A DNA stretch of 52,982 nucleotides, taken from positions 1 through 52,982 of the forward strand of contig PAHI01000038.1 in assembly GCA_002705575.1 (NCBI GenBank). The letters run 5' to 3'. The DNA is from Fidelibacterota bacterium (lineage in GTDB: Bacteria; Marinisomatota; Marinisomatia; SCGC-AAA003-L08; GCA-002719095). The position numbers and the translations under genes are program-made. Below are positions 1 to 7,552 of this stretch, piece by piece; within the stretch, counting starts at the first letter, position 1; the number at the start of each line of letters is the position of its first letter. A model generated the notes under the pieces. That model saw only the letters and a program-made list of their open reading frames with translations. It was not told the origin of the DNA and made no database searches.

Positions 1-1509
1 ATCGCAGCCTGATGGACCCGGCTCAAAACATCCACAACCTAAATCATCAGAACCATCACCACCACATACACCACAGTCATCCTCAACTGCTGTTCCACCA
101 CACACTCCAGCACAATCAACAAAGGTATCACAATCCTCAATCAAAGTAATTTGAGCTATATTGTAAAACTGAGATCCAAAATTAGATCCACCTAAACTTG
201 CATTAAATTCAGTATCATACAGTACTCCATCTCTAATCACTTTAAATACTATAGGATTTCCATTATTAAATCCTGCAAGGGCAGTACCACCAAAGGCACA
301 ATTATCAGCAGAACCACCTATTGCTGTAATAGTTGTAAATGGATATGTACCTAAACCTACTAAAACCTCTCCTGTAGGAATAAAACATGTAGTAGATAGA
401 AATCCATTTGAATCAAAAATTCCTACTTGATCTCCAGCCTCTAAGCCTTGAACTGAACTAAATATAAATAAACCACTTATACCTGTATTCGGAATTTCTA
501 ATTGAAAACTAAGACCAGAACAACTCGAGCCATCACCTCCACATACTCCACAGTCATCCTCAACAACTGATAAATCACATCCACAGTCTCCTGCAGCTGC
601 TTCACCACAACCACAACCTAAATCAACTAACGTAGAACCACAGGTGTTATCGCAACCTGATGGACCAGCTTCACCACAACCACAACCTAAATCAACTAAC
701 GTAGAACCACAGGTGTTATCGCAACCTGATGGACCAGCTTCACCACAACCACAGCCTAAATCAACTAACGTAGAACCACATGTGTTATCACAACCTGATG
801 GACCAGCTTCACCACAACCACAGCCTAAATCAACGGCATCTCCTCCACAAACTCCATTACAATCAAACCCTTCAGTACATGCATCAACAGTGTAGCAAAC
901 TGTTTCCACATTAATTGTTTCACCCTGATTATCTGACATAGTTCCATCAAATTCATCCTGATTGTCAACTTCAAAACAAATATCTCCACCTTGATAATTT
1001 TTAAAGTAAACCTCAGTTAAAAGCAAATCATCTCCATTTGGCAATGTAGCTCCATTACTTGAAAAACCTATTACTGTATTAGAATTATTAGATATACTAA
1101 ATCCCGCAGATTCTGATTGTCCTCCACCTGCAACTACAGCTCCAACGCTCGTTTCTAATTCAATTCCTGTAAAAGGTATCTCAAAACCAGCAAATGGACC
1201 ACTTCCATTGTAAGTGTAATAAATAGACAAACTTCCTGTGCCTTCCTCTGGACAATTTGAAGGATCAAAACAAGATTCTGCGCAAGCTTCTGCTACTGGA
1301 GTAACTCCAGCAATATCATCACAACTAAACCCAAAAACATTTAATATAGTGAAGCAATCTTGATTAAAGGCTCCAACATCAACTCCTGGCTCACAAACAA
1401 AACTATCATCTATAATTTCAACATCATCAATAGTTAATGTCATTTGTGAGAATAAAAATCCGGTAATAAAAAATATAGAAAAAATTGACTTTAAATATGT
1501 TTGCTTCAA
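1..1509 (-). CDS. Secreted Cys-rich repeat surface protein, C-terminus beyond the window (partial)
   Basis: The reading frame is open from a TTG codon to the left edge (503 codons seen), so the C-terminal end is missing. TTG is chosen because an AAGGAGGTG Shine-Dalgarno lies just upstream and the first 22 residues (MKQTYLKSIFSIFFITGFLFSQ, quoted here in two parts: basic start MKQTYLK, hydrophobic core ending FLFSQ) form a good signal peptide. Residues of roughly 83-183 look like a cohesin-like beta-sandwich. A Cys-rich linker with 23-residue tandem repeats follows (about 226-303). Residues 324-455 match, by eye, a domain in the protein at the right edge of the window (shared pattern: GD.VGIFD, GEVLVG, C.FGGTAL.G). 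A second VEDDCGVCGG linker reaches the edge. By analogy it is an exported, probably T9SS-sorted cell-surface or adhesin-like protein, but no sorting domain is visible here. Exact function unknown. Confidence 0.8.
   Translation of the reverse strand, partial: MKQTYLKSIFSIFFITGFLFSQMTLTIDDVEIIDDSFVCEPGVDVGAFNQDCFTILNVFGFSCDDIAGVTPVAEACAESCFDPSNCPEEGTGSLSIYYTYNGSGPFAGFEIPFTGIELETSVGAVVAGGGQSESAGFSISNNSNTVIGFSSNGATLPNGDDLLLTEVYFKNYQGGDICFEVDNQDEFDGTMSDNQGETINVETVCYTVDACTEGFDCNGVCGGDAVDLGCGCGEAGPSGCDNTCGSTLVDLGCGCGEAGPSGCDNTCGSTLVDLGCGCGEAGPSGCDNTCGSTLVDLGCGCGEAAAGDCGCDLSVVEDDCGVCGGDGSSCSGLSFQLEIPNTGISGLFIFSSVQGLEAGDQVGIFDSNGFLSTTCFIPTGEVLVGLGTYPFTTITAIGGSADNCAFGGTALAGFNNGNPIVFKVIRDGVLYDTEFNASLGGSNFGSQFYNIAQITLIEDCDTFVDCAGVCGGTAVEDDCGVCGGDGSDDLGCGCFEPGPSGCD
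600..833 (-). repeat. 69-bp in-frame tandem repeat, about 3.4 copies
   Basis: Units begin at 600, 669 and 738, with a partial unit from 807, at an exact 69-bp period. Copies differ at only a few positions. Each encodes 23 residues with the pattern VDLGCGCGEAGPSGCDNTCG plus STL. A diverged copy occurs at the left edge of the window. The near-identity of the copies suggests recent slippage or recombination expansion, and copy number may vary between strains. It is coding sequence with no spacers, so it is not a CRISPR. Confidence 0.9.
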
Positions 1510-1513
1510 GACA

Positions 1514-1522
1514 CACCTCCTT
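1514..1522 (-). promoter_or_regulatory. Strong Shine-Dalgarno deciding a TTG start
   Basis: AAGGAGGTG lies 4-7 bases upstream of a TTG in frame with a signal peptide. It is the best Shine-Dalgarno I noticed in the window. The first in-frame ATG would remove the signal peptide. Confidence 0.75.
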
Positions 1523-1560
1523 ATTTGTTAAACGAATCTGAAGACACAGTATAAATATAG

Positions 1561-1589
1561 ATTAAAACATCTCTAAATTTTAGTAACAA
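1561..1589 (-). promoter_or_regulatory. Possible sigma70-like promoter for the left-edge surface protein
   Basis: On the minus strand TTGTTA and TTTAAT are separated by exactly 17 bases, in the 104-base gap between obg and the surface-protein gene. A transcript starting just downstream would have a leader of roughly 45 bases. In such AT-rich DNA, chance matches are common, and FCB bacteria often use a different -33/-7 consensus, so this is tentative. Confidence 0.3.
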
Positions 1590-1613
1590 AATGTAACTTA
1601 AATGTGATATAAA

Positions 1614-2588
1614 TCACTTAAATAATTTAGAAATTTCTATTATTGCTGATTTAATACCTAATCCAGTCATTGATGAAATAGGTATAGTTTTGTGCTTACC
1701 AACAGACTTAATTGAATCAACCTTTTTTTCATCAACAGTATCTGCCTTCGTAATTAATATTAAAAATGGTTTTTTAATTAATTTTGAATTATGACTATCT
1801 AATTCATTGTAAAGTACATTAAAAGAATCTAAAACATCCTCATCATTTATATCTAGCATAAATACTAACGCCTTACTTCTTTCTATGTGTCTTAAAAAAA
1901 TACTTCCCAATCCTTTACCTTGAGATGCATTTTTTATTAACCCCGGTATATCTGCAATAACAAAACTTTTAAAATCTGAGTACTTAACAATACCCAAATT
2001 TGGAACTAATGTTGTAAAAGGATAATCTGCTATTTTTGGCTTTGCATTTGATACTTTACTTATAAATGTAGATTTACCCGCATTTGGAAACCCTACCAAG
2101 CCTACGTCTGCCAAAATTTTTAACTCTAACTCAATCTCTTTTATTTCGCCAAGCTTACCATTATTTGCAATTCTAGGAGCAGTTCTTGATTGAGTTTTAA
2201 ACCTTGCATTTCCGAATCCACCTTTTCCGCCTTTTGCAACTACAAACTCTTGATTTTCTTCAATAAGATCTGCAATAACATGCTTGGTGTTAAAATCTTT
2301 AATTAACGTACCTTTTGGAACGGGTATAATGACATTTTTACCATTCTTGCCATGCATGTTTTTTCCCTTGCCATGTTCACCGTTGTCAGCAGAATAATGT
2401 TTGGTATATGTTAAATCATTTAAAGTTGATAGCTGAGAATTTACTTTTAATATTATATCTCCTCCATGACCTCCATCCCCTCCTGAGGGGCCACCCATCG
2501 GCCTAAACTTTTCTCTTAAAAAAGCAATGCATCCATTACCTCCTTTACCAGCTTTAACATTAATAGCTACATAGTCAATAAATTTCAT
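1614..2588 (-). CDS. obgE: Obg-family GTPase (short form)
   Basis: Obg/CgtA is a GTPase that acts in late 50S ribosome assembly and the stringent response. The 324-residue product has the Gly-rich Obg fold (residues 1-158, beginning MKFIDYVAINVKAG, with GGPSGGDGGHGGD). The G domain carries GFPNAGKS (166-173), the DYPFTT switch, DIPGL and TKAD. It ends shortly after the G domain, so the C-terminal OCT extension found in some homologues is absent. The start is the ATG five bases after the icd stop. A longer in-frame start inside icd would add 15 non-conserved residues and is rejected. It is the last gene of the long colinear run. Confidence 0.95.
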   Translation of the reverse strand: MKFIDYVAINVKAGKGGNGCIAFLREKFRPMGGPSGGDGGHGGDIILKVNSQLSTLNDLTYTKHYSADNGEHGKGKNMHGKNGKNVIIPVPKGTLIKDFNTKHVIADLIEENQEFVVAKGGKGGFGNARFKTQSRTAPRIANNGKLGEIKEIELELKILADVGLVGFPNAGKSTFISKVSNAKPKIADYPFTTLVPNLGIVKYSDFKSFVIADIPGLIKNASQGKGLGSIFLRHIERSKALVFMLDINDEDVLDSFNVLYNELDSHNSKLIKKPFLILITKADTVDEKKVDSIKSVGKHKTIPISSMTGLGIKSAIIEISKLFK

Positions 2589-2593
2589 TTTAT

Positions 2594-3841
2594 TTACATA
2601 TTTTCTATTAAAGCATCTCCAAACTCTGAGCATTTAAGTAGCGTTGCACCATCCATCAATCTATGAAAATCATATGTAACACTCTTACTTGAAATAGCGC
2701 CTTCAATACCTTTGACAATTAAGTCTGCAGCTTCTTGCCAACCCATGTATTCCAGCATCATAACACCAGATAATATTACAGAGCTTGGATTAACTTTATC
2801 TTTACCTGCATATTTAGGTGCAGTTCCATGAGTTGCTTCGAAAATGGCATGCCCTGTGTCAAAATTAATATTTGCACCTGGTGCAATACCTATGCCTCCA
2901 ACAATTGCAGCTAAAGCATCTGATATATAGTCGCCATTAAGATTTAGAGTTGCTATAACATCATACTCAGAAGGCCTAAGGAGTATTTGCTGAAGGAAAG
3001 CGTCCGCAATAACATCTTTAACTATTAGCTCATGTCCATCTTTCTTTATTATTTGCCAAGGGCCACCATCAAGATCCTCTGAATTGTACTCATTTTTAGC
3101 AAACTCATAGCCCCAATCTCTAAATGCGCCTTCTGTAAACTTCATTATATTGCCTTTATGAACAAAAGTTACAGACTTTCTCTTTTGCTGAATAGCAACG
3201 TCTAAAGCTGACTTAACCAATCTATCAGTACCTTCCTTAGAAACAGGCTTAACTCCCAGACTCGCAGTGTTTGGAAAACGAATATTTTGAACACCCATTT
3301 CATTGATTAAAAATGATTTAACTTTTTCAACCTCATCTGTACCATTCATCCATTCTATGCCAGCATATATATCTTCAGTATTTTCTCTGAAGATTATCAT
3401 ATCTACAAGATCAGGTTTTTTTACAGGAGAAGGAACCCCTTTAAACCATCTAACAGGTCTAACACAAGCATATAAATCTAGTTTTTGCCTAAGAGCTACA
3501 TTTAAAGAACGTATACCTCCACCAACAGGAGTTGTAAGTGGACCTTTAATAGCAACTAAATATTCACTAATCACATCTAAAGTTTCATCTGGAAGCCAAA
3601 CATTATCACCATAAACATCATTAGCTTTTTCGCCTGCATATACTTCCATCCAATGAATTTTTCTATTTTTTTTGTACGCCTTTTCAACAGCCGTATCAAA
3701 AACTCTTACTGATGAATTCCAAATATCAGTGCCAATACCATCTCCTTCTATATAAGGAATAACAGGAGTGTCAGAAACACTCAACTTACCATTAATCATT
3801 TCTATTTTTTTTCCATTATCTGGAACTTTAACTTTATTCAT
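2594..3841 (-). CDS. icd: Isocitrate dehydrogenase (NADP+)
   Basis: A TCA-cycle enzyme that oxidatively decarboxylates isocitrate to 2-oxoglutarate. The 415-residue length and landmarks fit the bacterial homodimeric type: PYIEGDGIG near the N-terminus, the phosphorylatable-serine loop [36 protein letters not shown], and [15 protein letters not shown] residues ([17 protein letters not shown]). The Lys-Tyr in that last motif is what is found in NADP-specific enzymes. The start overlaps the stop of the upstream fmdB-like gene by 4 bases (ATGA). obg follows five bases later, so the genes are probably co-transcribed. Confidence 0.97.
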   Translation of the reverse strand: MNKVKVPDNGKKIEMINGKLSVSDTPVIPYIEGDGIGTDIWNSSVRVFDTAVEKAYKKNRKIHWMEVYAGEKANDVYGDNVWLPDETLDVISEYLVAIKGPLTTPVGGGIRSLNVALRQKLDLYACVRPVRWFKGVPSPVKKPDLVDMIIFRENTEDIYAGIEWMNGTDEVEKVKSFLINEMGVQNIRFPNTASLGVKPVSKEGTDRLVKSALDVAIQQKRKSVTFVHKGNIMKFTEGAFRDWGYEFAKNEYNSEDLDGGPWQIIKKDGHELIVKDVIADAFLQQILLRPSEYDVIATLNLNGDYISDALAAIVGGIGIAPGANINFDTGHAIFEATHGTAPKYAGKDKVNPSSVILSGVMMLEYMGWQEAADLIVKGIEGAISSKSVTYDFHRLMDGATLLKCSEFGDALIENM

Positions 3842-4107
3842 TTTAAATTACCTTTTTTCTTTTTTATTTTTTTCCTATCAATGTTTTTTTGCTTTACTTC
3901 TTTGTTATTTTTTTTACCATAATCTGTATAATCTGTTATATAAAAACCTCCACCTTTAAATATCATTCCTGTACCACCAGATATGATTCGCTCCAATACA
4001 TTGCCCTTATTGCATTTTTTACAATCCGTATATTTATCATCATTAATACTCTGAAAAGCTGAAAACTCAATCATACAATGACCGCATCTATAATTATATG
4101 TTGGCAT
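3838..4107 (-). CDS. FmdB-family zinc-ribbon protein
   Basis: A small protein (89 residues from the chosen start) beginning [11 protein letters not shown]. This is the standard opening of the FmdB/CxxC_CxxC_SSSS putative regulatory family. Two CxxC pairs (CGHC and CKKC) would bind one zinc, and SGGTG and a Gly-rich patch follow. The tail is very Lys-rich. The start used is the ATG preceded by an AGAGAGG-like Shine-Dalgarno. A start eight codons upstream adds residues not typical of the family. It overlaps pta by 14 bases and icd by 4. Family function is poorly defined; a regulatory or assembly role is only inferred. Confidence 0.85.
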   Translation of the reverse strand: MPTYNYRCGHCMIEFSAFQSINDDKYTDCKKCNKGNVLERIISGGTGMIFKGGGFYITDYTDYGKKNNKEVKQKNIDRKKIKKKKGNLK

Positions 4108-5008
4108 TAACCGCCTCTCTGTAACTTGCAATCAAACATATTTCAAATATATCACTTACTGTGCAACCTCTAGATAAATCATGAATAGGCTTATCAAATC
4201 CTTGAAGCAACGGACCTACTGCAGTATAACCACCTATTCGTTCTGTTATTTTATAAGCAATATTACCTGCATCTAAATTTGGATATATTAAAACATTAGC
4301 AGCTCCCTTCAAAATTGAATCAGGATATTTTTTAATTGCTACATCATTACAAATAGCACTATCAAACTGAACCTCAGAAGGCTCACAAATGATATCTGGA
4401 TATTTTTTAATAAATATTTCAATAGCTCTCTGCACTTTAGAAACTCTATAGTGAGTAGCGCTACTGTTTGTAGAAAAGGATAAAAACGCAACTTTAGGAT
4501 CTTCTCCAGTTAAAAAATTATGATTAATACAGGTATCATATGCTAAATCTGCTAATTGAGCCTCATTAGGTTCAGGAATAACAGCACAGTCTGAATATGA
4601 AAAAATTCTTGATTCATCTGGTGCAACCATTAAAAACATACTGGATAAGCAAGATGAATTATTTTTAAGACCTATAAATCTAAGGCCACTTCTTATAACA
4701 TCTGCAGTAGAAGTCGATGACCCAGCAATCAAAATATCCGCAAGATTATTTTTAAGCATTGCCATGCCATGATTAACTGGGTTATTTATATAATCTAACA
4801 AACTGATATCGGACCAATCTTTAGCAAATTTTAATCTCTTAATATCATTAAAAAAATCTTCTGATTTACCATCCAATTCTATAATTTGAAAACCTATATC
4901 ACTTAATTTTTTCTTAGCTTCTTTAATTCTTGAGTTATTTTCAGGAAGAATTAAGCGAATTTCTTTTGGATTAATAAAATCATGTATTTTATTTAGCAAA
5001 TTTTTCAT
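4094..5008 (-). CDS. pta: Phosphate acetyltransferase
   Basis: Interconverts acetyl-CoA and acetyl phosphate. About 304 residues, the size of the compact PTA_PTB-domain enzyme without the long N-terminal regulatory region. Recognisable segments are DILIAGSSTSTADVIRSG, IFSYSDCAVIPEPN, VAFLSFSTNSSA, DSAI, the NVLIYPNLDAGNIAYK loop and GPLLQGFDKPIHDLSRG near the C-terminus, all characteristic of Pta. Two ATG starts lie four codons apart. The downstream one (MKNLL) was preferred, giving a 20-base overlap with coaD. No ackA is visible in the window. Confidence 0.93.
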   Translation of the reverse strand: MKNLLNKIHDFINPKEIRLILPENNSRIKEAKKKLSDIGFQIIELDGKSEDFFNDIKRLKFAKDWSDISLLDYINNPVNHGMAMLKNNLADILIAGSSTSTADVIRSGLRFIGLKNNSSCLSSMFLMVAPDESRIFSYSDCAVIPEPNEAQLADLAYDTCINHNFLTGEDPKVAFLSFSTNSSATHYRVSKVQRAIEIFIKKYPDIICEPSEVQFDSAICNDVAIKKYPDSILKGAANVLIYPNLDAGNIAYKITERIGGYTAVGPLLQGFDKPIHDLSRGCTVSDIFEICLIASYREAVNANI

Positions 5009-5492
5009 CACTAATTCCATTTAATGCTTTTATTACAGACTCAGGTACAAAATCTTGTACATCTCCACCTAAAAAATGAATTTCTTTAATCAAAGAAGAG
5101 CTTATATGGGCAAATTTTTCATCAGTCATCAAAAAAACAGTCTCAATATTCACATTTAAATTTCTATTCATAATTGCCATTCTAAATTCATATTCAAAAT
5201 CAGACAAAGCTCTAAGCCCTCGAACAATAGTAAGTATATTTTTACTTTCAGCGTAATTAACAAGCAATGTATCAAAAGTGTCAATCTTAACATTTTGATG
5301 ATTTTTCAAACAATCATATAATATTTTTTTTCTTTTGCTAATTGAAAAAAAAGAATCTTTACTTGAGTTAGAAGAAATAGTTACAATTAATTCATCAAAT
5401 AAAAGAGCTGCTCTTTTAATTATATCAATATGACCATTAGTTATTGGGTCAAAAGAACCTGGATATATCGCTATTCTTCTTTTTTTTGCCAT
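4989..5492 (-). CDS. coaD: Phosphopantetheine adenylyltransferase
   Basis: Catalyses the penultimate step of CoA synthesis (4'-phosphopantetheine plus ATP to dephospho-CoA). The 167-residue length and the nucleotidyltransferase signature YPGSFDPITNGHIDII are diagnostic. VRGLRALSDFEYEFRMA and the SSSLIKE motif near the C-terminus complete the CoaD pattern. It overlaps rsmD by 22 bases, the rsmD-coaD pairing common in bacteria, which supports both starts. Confidence 0.97.
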   Translation of the reverse strand: MAKKRRIAIYPGSFDPITNGHIDIIKRAALLFDELIVTISSNSSKDSFFSISKRKKILYDCLKNHQNVKIDTFDTLLVNYAESKNILTIVRGLRALSDFEYEFRMAIMNRNLNVNIETVFLMTDEKFAHISSSLIKEIHFLGGDVQDFVPESVIKALNGISDEKFAK

Positions 5493-5992
5493 ATCAAGAC
5501 CTGCGTCTTACCGTAATTTTTAATTCTAACATTATCATAAACATCTTTTATATATTTTCGCTCCATGCAAAATATACCACCTTTATTAAGGAATTCAGAA
5601 ATCTTAAGTTTAAGACTCTCAAAAGAAATTATATTATATGGAGGATCAGCTAAAATAATATCATATTTATCCGTATTATTATTTAAAAAAACCTCTACTC
5701 TAGCATTTATAGCTCTGAAAGCAGATTTATCACAATTTTGATTAATATTTTCAGATAAAGCTTTAAATATTATTTTATCTTTTTCAACAAAAGTAGCACT
5801 TCTTGCACCTCTGCTTAAAGCTTCAATACCAAGGGAACCTACTCCTGCAAATAAATCCAATACAGTTTTACCACTTAAAGGTGAAATTATTTCAAATAAT
5901 GATTTTTTTACTAATGAAGTCGTAGGCCTAACTGCACTACCAGATACACTTATCAGTTTTTTATTTTTATATTTACCTGATATAATCCTCAA
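5471..5992 (-). CDS. rsmD: 16S rRNA (guanine966-N2)-methyltransferase
   Basis: An AdoMet-dependent rRNA methyltransferase acting on the 30S subunit. The 173-residue protein starts MRIISGKYKNKKL, followed by the RPTTSLVKKSLFEI motif (family RPT...R..LF). The AdoMet loop is VLDLFAGVGSLGIEALSRGA, and ILADPPYN is the catalytic DPPY motif. Length is slightly below the usual 180-200. It directly precedes coaD. Confidence 0.95.
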   Translation of the reverse strand: MRIISGKYKNKKLISVSGSAVRPTTSLVKKSLFEIISPLSGKTVLDLFAGVGSLGIEALSRGARSATFVEKDKIIFKALSENINQNCDKSAFRAINARVEVFLNNNTDKYDIILADPPYNIISFESLKLKISEFLNKGGIFCMERKYIKDVYDNVRIKNYGKTQVLIWQKKEE

Positions 5993-5994
5993 TA

Positions 5995-6669
5995 TTAAAA
6001 CAAATTAAGTTTATATGAGTCTGAATTAATTCTCTTTATCGTAAAATTATAGATAAAACTTCTATCATTAAATAACTGATTTAATATATGCTTTAAATCA
6101 CGACTATCCAGAAAATCATAAGAATAAGGTCTATCTTTAACAACATCCATATTGAGTTTTTCGTCTTTATTTTCAAAAACAGATATATAATTAGTAAAAT
6201 ATGGATATTTCAAATATAAAATATTACTTGATTTTGATACTTCAAACTTTCTTTTTCCTCTAACACTATCAACATAATGACCTAAATCATTTTTAAAATC
6301 ATTAAAAGAATTCTTATTTATACTTAGAGTTGCACTAATTCCACTAGAGCTGACATTCATTTCATTTAAATAAAACAACTTTTCATCTAGCATATAGTAT
6401 ATCATGTCTTTCAGATTTTCGGAATCTACAAATGCTTTAGATTTAATAGAAAATTGATAATAAGTTGAAAAAGCTACTAAAGAAATTGTTAACAAGGCAA
6501 AGAGTATCAAAAAAAACCTATTCCTAGATTTAACTTTAATAGATTCCACAACATGAATACTCTCAAAATCCTTGCTATCATCCAACAAAATAGATTCATC
6601 TACTATAAAAAAGTTTTTATCGTCTGAATAAACAACACCATCTTTACTTAAAAGATTAACATCAATCAT
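5995..6669 (-). CDS. PilN-like inner-membrane protein (tentative)
   Basis: A single-spanning membrane protein of 224 residues: a short cytoplasmic part beginning MIDVNLL (PilN proteins typically begin M-I-x-I-N-L-L), one transmembrane helix at about residues 51-71 (FFLILFALLTISLVAFSTYY), then a periplasmic domain. The start is the ATG that overlaps the stop of the PilM-like gene by 8 bases. A longer start inside that gene is less likely. Order (PilM-like then PilN-like) and topology fit a type IV pilus/type II secretion alignment subcomplex, but sequence similarity beyond the N-terminus is not evident by eye and no other pilus gene is nearby. Could instead be an unrelated envelope protein. 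Confidence 0.55.
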   Translation of the reverse strand: MIDVNLLSKDGVVYSDDKNFFIVDESILLDDSKDFESIHVVESIKVKSRNRFFLILFALLTISLVAFSTYYQFSIKSKAFVDSENLKDMIYYMLDEKLFYLNEMNVSSSGISATLSINKNSFNDFKNDLGHYVDSVRGKRKFEVSKSSNILYLKYPYFTNYISVFENKDEKLNMDVVKDRPYSYDFLDSRDLKHILNQLFNDRSFIYNFTIKRINSDSYKLNLF

Positions 6670-7552
6670 TAGTAGCCTGCTGTTTAAAGATGTATCCCAT
6701 TTCTGATAAATACGATGAAGATATTTCATCAAATTTAGCCTTTTTAGGCAAGTTCATTTTTGACAAAGGATTTAAGATTATAACTTTATCTTTATTTTTC
6801 TTAATTATTTTTTTCATATCACAATGACTTGATTTTTGATACATATAAATTTTATCAATAAAATCAATAGAACTTAAAGATTTTTCGAAATTTTTCTTTA
6901 TAGAGTCAGCGCATTCAAAAGCATACTTAGAATCACCAAACAAATTTATAATTTTGAAGCTCTTATCTAACCTAAGTAATTGGAACACATTTTTCAACAA
7001 CCCATCTTCGATAATCATAACTTCATCAAAAACATCACCTACAGACCAAATCATATATTTAGCACAAGATTTAGCATCAAAAACTTCTCTAGCAAGATAT
7101 TCTGCAGAAAAAAGCCCCATTGATAAGACTTTTAAATTAAGACCTATATTATAGCATCCCTCATAATACTCCCTGCGAATATTCTCATCTATATAAACAC
7201 TTATTATTTTATTATCCGAACATCCTTGATAGTGATAATCTTTAAACTTAGATATAGCATTTTTTCCAAACATAGAAGTTTTATGTAGACTCAATAGATT
7301 TTCGTTTTCTAATTGTGGGATAGCTTTAAATTGATTAAAAATAACTTTATCTAAATCTAAAAAAGCCATCACTTTTTTACTTTTCATGTTTGATTTAGAT
7401 ATTTTTTTTCGAATTAGAATAGAATTTAAAATATTATTGAATGAATCATCTCTTTTTCTGAAAGAACCAAAATCATCGACAAAAAAATCGACTCCATCTT
7501 TATAGCACGATATAAAATTAATATATTTTTCTTTAATAGATAACGCAATCAT
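6662..7552 (-). CDS. PilM/GspL-like actin-fold protein (tentative)
   Basis: A soluble 296-residue protein without signal peptide or membrane segment. The beginning (IALSIKEKYINF) could be the first strand-loop of an actin/PilM fold. The stretch NIGLNLKVLSMGLFSAEYLAREVF resembles the PilM/GspL region that precedes the second ATPase half. The protein ends just before a PilN-like gene. It begins immediately after the stop of the 608-residue membrane protein. Sequence evidence alone is weak: the phosphate-binding glycines of a working ATPase are not obvious, so nucleotide binding may be lost. A structure-level comparison would settle the family. Confidence 0.5.
   Translation of the reverse strand: MIALSIKEKYINFISCYKDGVDFFVDDFGSFRKRDDSFNNILNSILIRKKISKSNMKSKKVMAFLDLDKVIFNQFKAIPQLENENLLSLHKTSMFGKNAISKFKDYHYQGCSDNKIISVYIDENIRREYYEGCYNIGLNLKVLSMGLFSAEYLAREVFDAKSCAKYMIWSVGDVFDEVMIIEDGLLKNVFQLLRLDKSFKIINLFGDSKYAFECADSIKKNFEKSLSSIDFIDKIYMYQKSSHCDMKKIIKKNKDKVIILNPLSKMNLPKKAKFDEISSSYLSEMGYIFKQQATND

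Noticed and set aside
600..833. Direct repeats considered as a CRISPR array
   Set aside because: Units are contiguous without spacers, lie in frame within a secreted protein gene, and no cas gene is present.
644..895. Plus-strand Pro/Gln-rich open frame
   Set aside because: It is the antisense of the 69-bp tandem repeat in the minus-strand surface protein; its repetitive content comes from that repeat and it has no Shine-Dalgarno.
2589..2633. Longer N-terminus for obg beginning MLRVWRCF
   Set aside because: It lies wholly or mostly inside icd and is not Obg-like; the family begins at MKFIDYV.
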